NCBI GenBank assembly: GCA_900770195.1
Contig: CAAGJI010000082.1
Location: forward strand, 1-64,000
From: Oscillospiraceae bacterium
GTDB taxonomy: Bacteria; Bacillota; Clostridia; Oscillospirales; Ruminococcaceae
Direction of reading: 5' to 3'
DNA length: 64,000 nt
Shown: positions 41,911 through 50,984 of the stretch, piece by piece
Layout of the letters: each line of letters starts with the position of its first letter
Position numbering within the stretch: position 1 is the first letter of the stretch
The notes under the pieces: generated by a model
Databases searched by the model: none
Told to the model about the DNA's origin: nothing
What the model saw: the letters and a program-made list of their open reading frames with translations, nothing else
Program-made: the position numbers and the translations under genes

Positions 41911-41943
41911 CTTCAATTTTCTCCTTGATATTCATATATCTTA

Positions 41944-42990
41944 TTATTTTTTCTCCGGCTTTAATTCTTCAGGAAGTCCGCCATATTTCTTTTCAATAAG
42001 TTCTCCGACTTTTTCATCTCTTGTAAGACCGTATAAAATAATCAGATAGAATCTTGCAAGATTGCTGTCATCTCTTTTTATTGCTTCCTGTCCAAGTGCT
42101 GCTGCAATTGCAAGCAAATCTTTGTCTGCTCCAGGTGTAAGACCATATTTTTCAAATGCTGCAACGACTTCTTCTCTTATAGGCGGCTGTATTTTCTTTT
42201 GTGTTATGCTTGCAATATGCATAAGTTCACCCTGAACTCCCGGATGTGGTGCATATATAAGGCTTTCATAATAGAAACAAACCGCACTGTCATAATCTTT
42301 CTTTTCGATACAGTAATAGCCAAGATTTGCGTAACATCTTGAAAGTGCATAAGGTGTTGATGCTATTAAAAGTGCCTCTTTAACTGAACTTAAAAGCTTG
42401 TCAGGTTCGCAAAGAACTTTATAGCATTCTGCAAGTTCAAAATAAGTGTCCACGTTAACAGGATTATATCTTATTGCCTTGTTAAGTACTTCGGCAGCTT
42501 CGGCAGGTTTACGCATTTCAACAAGAATATACGCATGGAGAAGCATCATTTTCGGCAAATCAAATGGTGCTCTTTCAAGTTTCTTGTTTACAACATATAT
42601 GTTAAGATAAAGCTGATGTTCAAACGGATTTCTGAAACACATATACTTTGCATCTTCTGTTTCACGGTAAGCTGCAAGTATTTTATCATAGATTTTTGAT
42701 GTTATTTCATATGCTTTTTCGATTTCCTTGTTTTTAACAAGTTCTTCTGCCTTGCTGTAAAGCACATCAAGACGTGAACCGTCTATGTACATCATATCAT
42801 TGATAACTTTTTTCTTTTCTTCAGGCATTATTTCATACATTATCTTTGTTATACCGTCAATAACCTCAAGACGTTCCTTGCTTTCCCCGTTCATAAAATT
42901 AACGGCTTCAGCTTCAAGATATTTCATGTCATCATCTGTGTTGCCTGTCAGATTGCTTCTTAATTTTGCCAATGTTTCTTCGACTGTCAT
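41944..42990 (-). CDS. TPR-repeat protein of unknown function
   Basis: A 348-residue soluble all-helical protein. Several tetratricopeptide-like pairs are visible between about 135 and 250 (AAEVLNKAIRYNPVNVDTYFELAECY, YANLGYYCIEKKDYDSAVCFYYESLIYAP). TPRs usually mediate protein contacts; the partner is unknown. It sits first in a two-gene operon with valS, sharing the promoter at 43035, which is a recurring association worth testing. AAGGAG lies eight bases before the ATG. Confidence 0.8.
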   Translation of the reverse strand: MTVEETLAKLRSNLTGNTDDDMKYLEAEAVNFMNGESKERLEVIDGITKIMYEIMPEEKKKVINDMMYIDGSRLDVLYSKAEELVKNKEIEKAYEITSKIYDKILAAYRETEDAKYMCFRNPFEHQLYLNIYVVNKKLERAPFDLPKMMLLHAYILVEMRKPAEAAEVLNKAIRYNPVNVDTYFELAECYKVLCEPDKLLSSVKEALLIASTPYALSRCYANLGYYCIEKKDYDSAVCFYYESLIYAPHPGVQGELMHIASITQKKIQPPIREEVVAAFEKYGLTPGADKDLLAIAAALGQEAIKRDDSNLARFYLIILYGLTRDEKVGELIEKKYGGLPEELKPEKK

Positions 42991-43034
42991 ATTGAAAACT
43001 CCTTATTGTTTTAAATGCTGATGCAATTACTTCT

Positions 43035-43063
43035 ATTATACAATATTTTTATGTAAAATGCAA
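43035..43063 (-). promoter_or_regulatory. TPR-valS promoter
   Basis: Minus-strand TTGCAT (43058-43063) and TATAAT (43035-43040), spacer 17 bases. Confidence 0.8.
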
Positions 43064-43099
43064 CTTATTTTTATAAATTTTTTTTCTTTTTAAGACAAA

Positions 43100-43128
43100 A
43101 ATTAAAGGGGACGCAAAAACGTCCCCTT
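43100..43128 (-). terminator. Terminator of the ribosomal supercluster
   Basis: GGGGACG (43107-43113) and CGTCCCC (43120-43126) with flanking A/T. On the minus strand it is followed by a T-rich stretch, right after rplQ. Confidence 0.88.
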
Positions 43129-43151
43129 ATTGACAAAATATATCTATCGGA

Positions 43152-43493
43152 TTAAACTAATGAAATGATTGCCATTTCAGCAGCATCTCCACGACGTGGA
43201 CCGATTTTAACTATTCTTGTGTAACCACCATTCTTGTCAGCGTACTTAGGTGCGATTTCATCGAATAACTTCTTTGAAACGCTTTCCTTTGTAACGTAAG
43301 CATAAACCTGACGCTTTGAATGAAGATCAGATTTCTTGCCGATTGTGATAATCTTTTCAGCTGCAGATCTAACTTCCTTAGCTCTTGTAACAGTTGTTTC
43401 AATCTGACCATTTTCTAAAAGATATGTTACCATTGCACGCATCATAGCTTTTTTCTGATCGGTTGTTCTGCCTAACTTTCTTTTACCCGGCAT
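43152..43493 (-). CDS. rplQ: 50S ribosomal protein L17
   Basis: L17 (113 residues) lies near the peptide exit of the large subunit. KRKLGRTTDQKKAMMRAMVTYLL and the C-terminal GGYTRIVKIGPRRGDAAEMAIIS are family signatures. Last gene of the supercluster, 72 bases after rpoA, followed by the terminator at 43107. Confidence 0.98.
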   Translation of the reverse strand: MPGKRKLGRTTDQKKAMMRAMVTYLLENGQIETTVTRAKEVRSAAEKIITIGKKSDLHSKRQVYAYVTKESVSKKLFDEIAPKYADKNGGYTRIVKIGPRRGDAAEMAIISLV

Positions 43494-43565
43494 CGTGTTT
43501 CACTCCTTTTCCATATAAATCCGTCATCCTGTGACAAAAATCTATATTAAAATATTAACGTATAA

Positions 43566-44519
43566 TTATTCTTCTTCGGAATAAAGATCAAAACCAAGTG
43601 ACTGAAGCTTTTCCTTAACTTCATCAAAAGATTTCTTACCAAGGTTACGAACCTTCATCATATCTTCTGCTGACTTGCTTATAAGATCGTTGACTGTGTT
43701 GATTCCTGCACGCTTCAAGCAGTTGAATGAACGTACAGAAAGTTCAAGTTCTTCGATAGTCATTTCCAGGACTTTTTCCTTGCCCTTGTCGTCCTTTTCT
43801 ACGAGGACTTCCGCAATGCTTGCTTCATCTGAAAGATCAACAAAAAGTTTAAGATGTTCGTTAAGAAGATTTGCAGCCTGTGAAACAGCTTCTTTTGCAG
43901 ATATTGTGCCATCTGTCCATACCTCGAGGGTAAGCTTGTCATAGTCTGTTATCTGTCCAAGACGTGTATCTTCAACTTTATAATTAACTTTAAGTACAGG
44001 TGTGTAAATACTGTCTACAGCTATTACATCAATCGGATAGTTCATCTGCTGCTTGTTACGCTCAGATGAAACGTATCCTCTGCCATGGTCAATTGTGATT
44101 TCCATGTAAAGCTTTGCATCCTTGCCAAGAGTAGCTATATGCATTCCCGGATCAAGAATATTTACTTCAGAATCAGTTTTAATATCACCGGCTGTTACTT
44201 CGCACTCACCTTCAGCTTCAATGTAGACTGTTTTCGGACCATCTCCATAAAGCTTTGCAGTAAGACCTTTGATGTTAAGAATAATTTCTGTAACATCTTC
44301 TTTTACGCCTGGAATTGTAGTCAATTCATGATGAATGCCATCAATCTTAACTGCATTCACAGCAACACCGGGCAGCGAGGAGAGCAGCACTCGTCTGAGA
44401 CTGTTGCCAAGTGTAGTACCATAGCCACGCTCAAGCGGTGCCAGAACAAATTTTCCGTATTTTCCGTCCGGCCAAAGCTCAACGGTGTCAAGCTCAGGCT
44501 TTTCGATTCTTTCGAGCAT
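43566..44519 (-). CDS. rpoA: RNA polymerase alpha subunit
   Basis: Alpha nucleates RNA polymerase assembly and its C-terminal domain contacts activators and UP elements. The 317 residues show the N-terminal domain (LERGYGTTLGNSLRRVLLSSLPG), a linker, and the C-terminal domain (LKRAGINTVNDLISKSAEDMMKVRNLGKKS). GGAGG lies upstream of the ATG. Standard position between rpsD and rplQ. Confidence 0.98.
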   Translation of the reverse strand: MLERIEKPELDTVELWPDGKYGKFVLAPLERGYGTTLGNSLRRVLLSSLPGVAVNAVKIDGIHHELTTIPGVKEDVTEIILNIKGLTAKLYGDGPKTVYIEAEGECEVTAGDIKTDSEVNILDPGMHIATLGKDAKLYMEITIDHGRGYVSSERNKQQMNYPIDVIAVDSIYTPVLKVNYKVEDTRLGQITDYDKLTLEVWTDGTISAKEAVSQAANLLNEHLKLFVDLSDEASIAEVLVEKDDKGKEKVLEMTIEELELSVRSFNCLKRAGINTVNDLISKSAEDMMKVRNLGKKSFDEVKEKLQSLGFDLYSEEE

Positions 44520-44591
44520 ATGATTACCCTCCTGTTTCGCAATTGCTTTTCAAATTTATTCGTTTTATAAAACAGACCTTCAAATGATCTA

Positions 44592-45185
44592 TTATTTTGA
44601 ATAGAGTTCGACGATCATGTGTGTTGCAACTTCATAGTCAAGGTCTTCTGTCTTTGCAAGACGTGTAACAGTTGCAGAATCTTCTGCTGACTTATCAAGC
44701 CATAATGGAACTGTTCTGCCCTTTGTCTGTTCAATTACATCCTTGAACTTTTCGCTTGACTTGCTGCCTTCATATAAAGCAACAACATCACCCGGCTTAA
44801 CTCTGTATGATGGGATATTAACTCTTGCACCATTTACTGTGAAATGTCTGTGTGTTACGAGCTGTCTTGCTTCTCTTCTTGTAAGAGCAAGTCCCATACG
44901 GAATACTACGTTGTCAAGTCTGCTTTCAAGAAGACCGATAAGGTTTTCACCTGTCTGACCTTCTAATTTATCAGCAATTTCGAAATAGTGATAGAACTGT
45001 TTTTCAAGCATGCCATAGATAAACTTGAGCTTCTGCTTTTCCTTTAACTGAGTACCATATTCAGAAACCTTACGTCTGTTGTTACCGCCAGGATTTCTGT
45101 TTGATGTTTTGCTGATACCCATAACCATAGGGCTGATACCTAAGTAACGGCATCTCTTTAAAATTGGATCTCTGTTTACTGCCAT
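44592..45185 (-). CDS. rpsD: 30S ribosomal protein S4
   Basis: S4 (197 residues) binds 16S rRNA early in assembly. The start MAVNRDPILKRCRYLGIS at 45185 has AGGAGG eight bases upstream; upstream in-frame codons overlap the end of rpsK and are not used. The S4 RNA-binding domain (LESRLDNVVFRMGLALTRREARQLV) is clear. No zinc cysteines are seen at the N-terminus. Confidence 0.97.
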   Translation of the reverse strand: MAVNRDPILKRCRYLGISPMVMGISKTSNRNPGGNNRRKVSEYGTQLKEKQKLKFIYGMLEKQFYHYFEIADKLEGQTGENLIGLLESRLDNVVFRMGLALTRREARQLVTHRHFTVNGARVNIPSYRVKPGDVVALYEGSKSSEKFKDVIEQTKGRTVPLWLDKSAEDSATVTRLAKTEDLDYEVATHMIVELYSK

Positions 45186-45205
45186 TTTTTCTAACCTCCT
45201 GTAAA

Positions 45206-45610
45206 CTACACACGTCTTCTCTTTGGAGGACGGCATCCGTTGTGAGGGATAGGTGTTACATCCTTGATCATTCTGACTTCAAGGCCTACAGTCTGAAGTG
45301 CTCTGATTGCAGCTTCTCTGCCTGCACCAGGTCCCTTTACAAATACTTCTACATATTTAAGACCATGTTCCATAGCAGCCTTTGCAGCTGTTTCTGCTGC
45401 TGACTGTGCAGCAAATGGTGTTGATTTACGTGAACCACGGAAACCAAGACCGCCTGCACTTGCCCATGAAATTGCATTGCCCTGTGGGTCTGTGATTGTA
45501 ACGATAGTGTTATTAAAAGTTGACTGGATATTTACACGGCCACTTTCGATATTTTTACGTTCTCTACGTCTTCTGATTGTAGTAACTTTTTTACCTTTCT
45601 GCTGTGCCAA
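45206..45610 (-). CDS. rpsK: 30S ribosomal protein S11
   Basis: S11 (134 residues) forms part of the platform near the mRNA. STFNNTIVTITDPQGNAISWASAG and the C-terminal DVTPIPHNGCRPPKRRRV are diagnostic. Sits 14 bases downstream of rpsM. Confidence 0.98.
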   Translation of the reverse strand: MAQQKGKKVTTIRRRRERKNIESGRVNIQSTFNNTIVTITDPQGNAISWASAGGLGFRGSRKSTPFAAQSAAETAAKAAMEHGLKYVEVFVKGPGAGREAAIRALQTVGLEVRMIKDVTPIPHNGCRPPKRRRV

Positions 45611-45624
45611 GGCTCATACCCTCC

Positions 45625-45993
45625 TTACTTCTTCTTGTTAGCAATAGTCTTCTTCGGACCCTTGCATGTTCTTGCGTTGTTCTTTGTGTTCTGACCTCTG
45701 CAAGGTAAGCCCTTACGATGACGAACGCCTCTGTAACAACCGATTTCAATAAGTCTCTTTATGTTAAGAGAAACATTTCTGCGAAGATCGCCTTCAACAA
45801 CTACATACTTGTCGATGTAATCACGAAGCTTTGCTACGTCTTCTTCGCTAATATCTTTAACTCTCACATCAGGATTTACGCCTGTTTCTGCGAGAATCTT
45901 GTCAGCAGTCTTACGGCCAATACCATAAACATATGTTAAACCGATTTCAATTCTCTTCTCTCTTGGAAGATCGACACCTGCTATTCTTGCCAT
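45625..45993 (-). CDS. rpsM: 30S ribosomal protein S13
   Basis: S13 (122 residues) bridges the subunits and contacts P-site tRNA. MARIAGVDLPREKRIEIGLTYVYGIG and the basic tail RGLPCRGQNTKNNARTCKGP-type region (here HRKGLPCRGQNTKNNARTCKG) are clear. Confidence 0.98.
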   Translation of the reverse strand: MARIAGVDLPREKRIEIGLTYVYGIGRKTADKILAETGVNPDVRVKDISEEDVAKLRDYIDKYVVVEGDLRRNVSLNIKRLIEIGCYRGVRHRKGLPCRGQNTKNNARTCKGPKKTIANKKK

Positions 45994-46014
45994 TATTGTA
46001 CCTCCATGATTCGA

Positions 46015-46128
46015 TTAACCCTGACGCTGTTTATGCTTAGGGTTTTCACAGATAACCATTACTTTGCCCTTACGTTTAATAACCTTACACTTTTCGCATA
46101 TAGGTTTTACTGAAGGTCTTACTTTCAT
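46015..46128 (-). CDS. rpmJ: 50S ribosomal protein L36
   Basis: A 37-residue protein, [20 protein letters not shown] at its start, with zinc ligands C-x2-C and a later Cys-His pair ([12 protein letters not shown] end). It is the zinc-binding (C+) form. AGGAGGT lies upstream of the ATG; it lies in the standard place between infA and rpsM. Confidence 0.96.
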
Positions 46129-46181
46129 TGTTAATACCTCCTAAACAGGATTGCGGTTTTTGTCCGCTTATATCTTATGAA

Positions 46182-46400
46182 TTACTTGGCTCTCCAGGTA
46201 ATTCTGCCTTTTGTCAGATCGTACGGTGACATTTCAACCGTAACCTTATCTCCCGGAACTATACGTATGTAGTTCATACGAAGTTTTCCGGAAACGTGTG
46301 CCAATATGGTGTGTTTGTTTTTAAGTTCAACCTGAAACATTGCATTCGGCAAAGATTCAAGAACTACACCTTCAACTTCAATTACATCTTCTTTGGACAT
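46182..46400 (-). CDS. infA: Translation initiation factor IF-1
   Basis: IF-1 (72 residues) blocks the ribosomal A site during initiation. A single S1-like OB fold, SKEDVIEVEGVVLESLPNAMF to VEMSPYDLTKGRITWR, covers the protein. GGAGG precedes the ATG. Confidence 0.98.
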   Translation of the reverse strand: MSKEDVIEVEGVVLESLPNAMFQVELKNKHTILAHVSGKLRMNYIRIVPGDKVTVEMSPYDLTKGRITWRAK

Positions 46401-46423
46401 AGTTTTTCCTCCGTCAAGTATAT

Positions 46424-46660
46424 TTAGTCAGTGAACTGTTTCAGTGCCACTCTCAGCTTTTTGTCGGTAACCTGCGACAAATCAACAGTATGTTTTGTGA
46501 CTCTTACGTGCTTTATGTTTTTTCTTTTTGGTGAAACAAGTTTTCTTGTTTTTCCATCAGCAATAAACACAAAATCTCCGTCTTTATCAACTATAACAAA
46601 CCAGTTTCCGGAATCCCTTCCGGCTATTGCTTTAACCACAAGTCCTTTTGCAGCTTCCAT
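46424..46660 (-). CDS. KOW-domain RNA-binding protein (L14e-like)
   Basis: A 78-residue protein with an N-terminal KOW motif (KGLVVKAIAGRDSGNWFVIV) and a basic C-terminus. It resembles archaeal/eukaryotic ribosomal protein L14e and occurs between map and infA in many clostridia. Its exact role in translation is unknown. Confidence 0.85.
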   Translation of the reverse strand: MEAAKGLVVKAIAGRDSGNWFVIVDKDGDFVFIADGKTRKLVSPKRKNIKHVRVTKHTVDLSQVTDKKLRVALKQFTD

Positions 46661-46672
46661 GACAAACCTCCA

Positions 46673-47428
46673 CTAATCCGGATTTGTTAGAATTACAGGA
46701 CCTTCAGCTGTTATGGCTATCTGATGCTCGAAATGAGCTGACAAACTGCCGTCTTTTGTAACAACTGTCCATCCATTGTTCAAAACTCTCACTGCATCTC
46801 CGCCCTGATTAATCATAGGTTCTATGCAGATCGTCATTCCAGCCATCAGTCTTGGTCCGTGACCCGGCTTTCCGTAATTCGGAATGTCAGGGGATTCGTG
46901 CAACTCACGACCTATACCATGACCACAGTACTCACGTACTATTCCATATCCTCTTGAAGCACAGTATTCTTCAACTGCGTGACCGATGTCACCGATTCTG
47001 TTACCGACAACTGCCTTTGAGATCCCCTCATAAAGACTTGCCTGTGTAACTTCAAGAAGTTTTTTGGCTTCATCTGATATTTTGCCTACACCAAATGTAG
47101 CACAATTATCGCCGTTAAAACCATCATATAATGCACCCACATCAACGCTTACAATGTCGCCCTCACGAATTATCCTTTTTTTGCTTGGTATTCCGTGGAT
47201 AACTTCATCATTTATTGATATGCAGGCACTTCCGGGAAACCCGCCATATCCGAGAAAATTCGGAACAGCACCGCATCCTCTGATAAACTCATGAATGAGC
47301 TTATCAAGATGCTTTGTTGTCATACCCGGTTTAATCTGTTCTCCGGCATATTTTAACGCTGCTGCCGAAATTCTTCCGGCTTCACGCAGCTTTTGCAAAT
47401 CTGTTTTGGATTTTATGCTAATACTCAT
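46673..47428 (-). CDS. map: Methionine aminopeptidase, type I
   Basis: Removes the initiator methionine from new proteins. The 251 residues keep the five metal ligands: Asp in VSVDVGALYDGFNGD, Asp in the same block, His in CGHGIG, Glu in CIEPM and Glu in HFEHQIAIT. It sits between adk and the KOW gene as in other Firmicutes. Confidence 0.97.
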   Translation of the reverse strand: MSISIKSKTDLQKLREAGRISAAALKYAGEQIKPGMTTKHLDKLIHEFIRGCGAVPNFLGYGGFPGSACISINDEVIHGIPSKKRIIREGDIVSVDVGALYDGFNGDNCATFGVGKISDEAKKLLEVTQASLYEGISKAVVGNRIGDIGHAVEEYCASRGYGIVREYCGHGIGRELHESPDIPNYGKPGHGPRLMAGMTICIEPMINQGGDAVRVLNNGWTVVTKDGSLSAHFEHQIAITAEGPVILTNPD

Positions 47429-47438
47429 CTGCGGTTCC

Positions 47439-48071
47439 TTAAGCGTTTAAAGCTTTTAAAACCAACTTACTTGTATCAGCGACTTCTTCCTGTCCGATAA
47501 CTGTTTCAAGCTTACCCTGCTTTTCATAGTAATCTTTAAGTGGAGCAGTCTGTGAATGATATACAGAAAGTCGGTCAAGTACTGTTTCAGGACGGTCATC
47601 TTTACGGATTATTGTCTTTCCACCGCACTTATCACATTTATCTGCAACCTTTGATGGTTTGAAATCAACGTGATATGTAGCACCGCAGTCTTCGCAGACT
47701 CTTCTGCCTGATACACGCTTTTTAATTGTTTCATCAGGAACATAGATTTCAAGAACTTTGTCTATTTTAACGCCCATAGCATCAAGTGCTTCAGCCTGTG
47801 GAACTGTTCTTGGAAAACCATCAAGTATAAATCCGTTTTTGCAGTCATCAGCAGCAATTCTGTCTTTAAGTATTCCGATAACAATTTCATCCGATACAAG
47901 TGCACCGCTTTCCATTGCTTCTTTTGCTTTAAGACCGTACTCTGTGCCGTTTTTAACAGCTTCTCTGAGCATATTGCCTGTTGAAATCTGCGGAATGTTT
48001 AAGTTTTCAGAGATAACCTCTGCCTGTGTGCCTTTTCCTGCACCAGGAGCACCCAATAAAATTAAATTCAT
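47439..48071 (-). CDS. adk: Adenylate kinase
   Basis: Balances ATP, ADP and AMP. The 210 residues start with LLGAPGAGKGTQAE (P-loop), contain DGFPRTVPQAEALD, and carry a zinc-binding LID with C-x2-C (CEDCGATYH) and CDKCGG, the long Gram-positive form. Lies 15 bases after secY. Confidence 0.98.
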   Translation of the reverse strand: MNLILLGAPGAGKGTQAEVISENLNIPQISTGNMLREAVKNGTEYGLKAKEAMESGALVSDEIVIGILKDRIAADDCKNGFILDGFPRTVPQAEALDAMGVKIDKVLEIYVPDETIKKRVSGRRVCEDCGATYHVDFKPSKVADKCDKCGGKTIIRKDDRPETVLDRLSVYHSQTAPLKDYYEKQGKLETVIGQEEVADTSKLVLKALNA

Positions 48072-48085
48072 CAGCTTAATTCTCC

Positions 48086-49420
48086 TTATTCAAGGAATCC
48101 CTTATGATGACGCATCATCAAGTGTGATTCAAGTGTACGTACTGTTTCTATTGCAACACTTACAACGATAAGAATTGATGTACCACCCATTGAGAGTGAA
48201 CTCAGGTTTGAATCGATGTGAGTGAGGAATATTGGTAAAATAGCAATAACACCAAGGAAGAATGCACCAACAAGTGTTATTTTTGAAAGAACTCTCTGAA
48301 TAAAATCAGATGTTGGCTTACCAGGTCTGATACCAGGAATACCGCCGTTGTTCTGTCTTAAATTGTTTGCAATTTCGATTGGGTTGTACTGCATAGCCAC
48401 ATAGAAATAGTTAAATGCAATAATAAGAATAAAGTAAAGAACTGCATATCCATATGACTGAGTACTAAAGAAATGAATAAAATGATAATAGAACTTCTGT
48501 CCGCCTGTTACTCCTTCAGCTGTTATATCAGCTACAGGCTGCTTGAACAGAGCAAGTGTACTTGGCAGAGACATGAATGACATAGCAAAGATGATAGGCA
48601 TAACACCGCTCATACATACCTTAACCGGAATAAATGATGACTGACCGCCATACTGCTTTCTTCCGACAACACGCTTTGCGTACTGAATAGGAATACGGCG
48701 TTCCGATGCATTCATAAATACGATGAAAGCAATCATCGCAATAAATAAAACAAGTATACCAAGTGAAACAAAGAAATACTTCTGAGGAGTTTCTTTTGTT
48801 AAAGTGATAAGTGTTCCGACATCTGTTGGGAATCTTGCAATGATACCTGCAAAAAGGATTATCGAGATACCGTTGCCTATACCCTTGTTGTCAACTCTGT
48901 TACCGAGCCATACAACTATTGAAGTACCAGCAATGAGAGAAAGTATAATTACAAAAGCTGCAAATACACCCTGACCGCCTGTTGTATACTTAACGGCACC
49001 CATGCTGTTTTTAAGTGTAAGGTAGTAAGCGAATGACATAAATGCGGAAAGACCCACTGCCACGTACGCTGTTATTTTATTTATAATTTTTCTTCCCGTT
49101 TCACCTTCCTGCGAAAGCCTCTCAAGAGGAGGTATCGCATATGTAAGAAGCTGAATTATAATGGAAGCGTTTATATACGGAGTAATTGATAATGAAAATA
49201 TTGTTGCTTTTGAAAGTGCACCACCGGTAATAATATTAAGATATTCAAGGAAGTTTCCGCCTGTGGCAGATTTATCCATCCATTCACTTACCACTGATGT
49301 GTCAAGGAATGGTACGGTGATAACACTACCTATTCTGAAGATTATGATGATAAACAGGGTATAGAGAAGCTTTTTACGAATCTCAGGAACCTGCCAAGCG
49401 TTTTTCATTGTTTTAAACAC
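48086..49420 (-). CDS. secY: Protein translocase subunit SecY
   Basis: SecY is the channel of the general secretion pathway. The 444 residues hold about ten membrane helices, including the plug/lateral gate region after PFLDTSV and the cytoplasmic loop RKQYGGQSSFIPVKVC. The start is GTG at 49420, directly adjoining the rplO stop, with GAGGTG seven bases upstream, so the genes are coupled. SecE and SecG are not in this window. Confidence 0.97.
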   Translation of the reverse strand: MFKTMKNAWQVPEIRKKLLYTLFIIIIFRIGSVITVPFLDTSVVSEWMDKSATGGNFLEYLNIITGGALSKATIFSLSITPYINASIIIQLLTYAIPPLERLSQEGETGRKIINKITAYVAVGLSAFMSFAYYLTLKNSMGAVKYTTGGQGVFAAFVIILSLIAGTSIVVWLGNRVDNKGIGNGISIILFAGIIARFPTDVGTLITLTKETPQKYFFVSLGILVLFIAMIAFIVFMNASERRIPIQYAKRVVGRKQYGGQSSFIPVKVCMSGVMPIIFAMSFMSLPSTLALFKQPVADITAEGVTGGQKFYYHFIHFFSTQSYGYAVLYFILIIAFNYFYVAMQYNPIEIANNLRQNNGGIPGIRPGKPTSDFIQRVLSKITLVGAFFLGVIAILPIFLTHIDSNLSSLSMGGTSILIVVSVAIETVRTLESHLMMRHHKGFLE

Positions 49421-49879
49421 TTAAATCACCTCAGCTTTTCCGCCAGCCTTTTCAATCTTCTCAACAGCACTCTTTGAGAATTTTGCTGCTTTAACTGTCA
49501 GTTTAGCTGTCAGCTCTCCGTTTCCTAAAACTTTAATACCGTCAAATACTTTTATTCCGCTTTCCTTGTATGCAACAAGACCTGCGGCATAAAGAAGTTC
49601 TGCGTCAACAACAGTTCCGTCCTGGAACTTGTTTAAATCTGATACATTTACAGTTGCGTAAGTTTTACCAAAGATGTTGTTGAAACCTCTCTTTGGAATT
49701 CTTCTTGCAAGTGGCATCTGTCCGCCTTCGAAGCCGATTCTTACTCCGCCGCCGCTTCTGGCTTTCTGACCTTTATGACCCTTGCCGGCTGTTTTGCCGT
49801 TGCCTGAACCATGGCCTCTGCCAATTCTTTTAACGTCTCTGATTGAACCTTCTGCAGGTTTTAAATCGTGCAGCTGCAT
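49421..49879 (-). CDS. rplO: 50S ribosomal protein L15
   Basis: L15 (152 residues). LHDLKPAEGSIRDVKRIGRGHGSGNGKTAGKGHKGQ and RIPKRGFNN are signatures. GGAGG lies upstream. Adjoins secY without a gap. Confidence 0.97.
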   Translation of the reverse strand: MQLHDLKPAEGSIRDVKRIGRGHGSGNGKTAGKGHKGQKARSGGGVRIGFEGGQMPLARRIPKRGFNNIFGKTYATVNVSDLNKFQDGTVVDAELLYAAGLVAYKESGIKVFDGIKVLGNGELTAKLTVKAAKFSKSAVEKIEKAGGKAEVI

Positions 49880-49897
49880 TTATGTGCACCTCCTTGC

Positions 49898-50074
49898 TTA
49901 TATATCCTTAACCTCTACAAGATGAGATATTTTTTTGATTTTACCGAGTGTCTGTGAGTTATCCGGCTGAACTGTTTTGTCGCCGATCTTTCTGAGGCCA
50001 AGTGAGTTTGCTGTATCAATCTGATCTTTCTTTCTGGCAATCAGACTCTTTTTAAGTGTAATTTCCTTTGACAT
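49898..50074 (-). CDS. rpmD: 50S ribosomal protein L30
   Basis: L30, 58 residues, read directly from the sequence: MSKEITLKKSLIARKKDQID at the start, then SLGLRKIGDKTVQPDNSQT and a tail LGKIKKISHLVEVKDI. GGAGG lies upstream of the ATG at 50074. Length and place between rpsE and rplO are standard. Confidence 0.96.
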   Translation of the reverse strand: MSKEITLKKSLIARKKDQIDTANSLGLRKIGDKTVQPDNSQTLGKIKKISHLVEVKDI

Positions 50075-50088
50075 ATCAAATTGCCTCC

Positions 50089-50589
50089 TTAACCAAAGAT
50101 TTCTTTAACTGTCTTGCCTCTCTTAGCAGCAACCTCTTCTGCTGATGTAAGTGATGCCAATCCATTGATTGTAGCTCTTACAACGTTGCATGGGTTGTTT
50201 GAACGAAGAGATTTTGTACGGATATCCTTGATGCCTGCTACTTCGATTACGGCACGGACAGGACCACCGGCGATAACTCCGGTACCTGCTGCTGCCGGCT
50301 TCATAAGTACTCTGCCTGCACCGAATGCTCCGACAATTTCATGAGGGATGGAAGTACCTCTAAGGTTTACCTTAATAAGGTTCTTTTTAGCATCTTCAAT
50401 ACCCTTACGGATTGCATCAGGAACTTCTCCTGACTTACCTAAACCGAAACCAACTGTGCCGTTACCGTCACCTACAACAACGAGTGCTGCAAATTTCATA
50501 ATACGACCGCCCTTAACGGTTTTAGATACTCTGTTGATAGAAACTACTCTTTCGAGAAGTTCTGTCTCTTTTGCATCAATATTAGCCAA
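50089..50589 (-). CDS. rpsE: 30S ribosomal protein S5
   Basis: S5 (166 residues) supports decoding fidelity. RVSKTVKGGRIMKFAALVVVGDGNGTVGFG and the C-terminal SNNPCNVVRATINGL are family blocks. Confidence 0.98.
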   Translation of the reverse strand: MANIDAKETELLERVVSINRVSKTVKGGRIMKFAALVVVGDGNGTVGFGLGKSGEVPDAIRKGIEDAKKNLIKVNLRGTSIPHEIVGAFGAGRVLMKPAAAGTGVIAGGPVRAVIEVAGIKDIRTKSLRSNNPCNVVRATINGLASLTSAEEVAAKRGKTVKEIFG

Positions 50590-50606
50590 AAAAACTACCT
50601 CCCTTA

Positions 50607-50966
50607 TTAGAACTTAAGTCCGACTTCTCTTGCTGCATCGGCGAGTTCTTTGATTCTTCCGTGGTACAGATAGCCGCCTCTGTCGAATACAACTTCTGTA
50701 ATTCCCTTATCCATTGCACGCTTTGCAACAAGTTCTCCAACCTTTTTAGCACCTTCGATATTACCGCCGTTGCCGCTGAATTCCTTGTCAAGGCTTGAAG
50801 CCTGTGCAAGTGTTACAGCATTAACATCGTCAATAACCTGTGCATATATATGGTTTGTTGAACGATAAACATTTAAACGTGGACGCTGAGGTGTACCGGA
50901 AATCTTGTTACGAACTCTTAAATGACGCTTTTTTCTTGCTTTATTGCTATCAATGCGTTTAATCAT
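50607..50966 (-). CDS. rplR: 50S ribosomal protein L18
   Basis: L18 (119 residues) binds 5S rRNA. RPRLNVYRSTNHIYAQVIDD and the C-terminal FDRGGYLYHGRIKELADAAREVGLKF are diagnostic. Confidence 0.98.
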   Translation of the reverse strand: MIKRIDSNKARKKRHLRVRNKISGTPQRPRLNVYRSTNHIYAQVIDDVNAVTLAQASSLDKEFSGNGGNIEGAKKVGELVAKRAMDKGITEVVFDRGGYLYHGRIKELADAAREVGLKF

Positions 50967-50984
50967 ATCGATTTCACTCCTCTA

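Noticed and set aside
41917..41943. T-box riboswitch considered for valS.
   Set aside because: Only 27-34 bases separate valS from the preceding gene.
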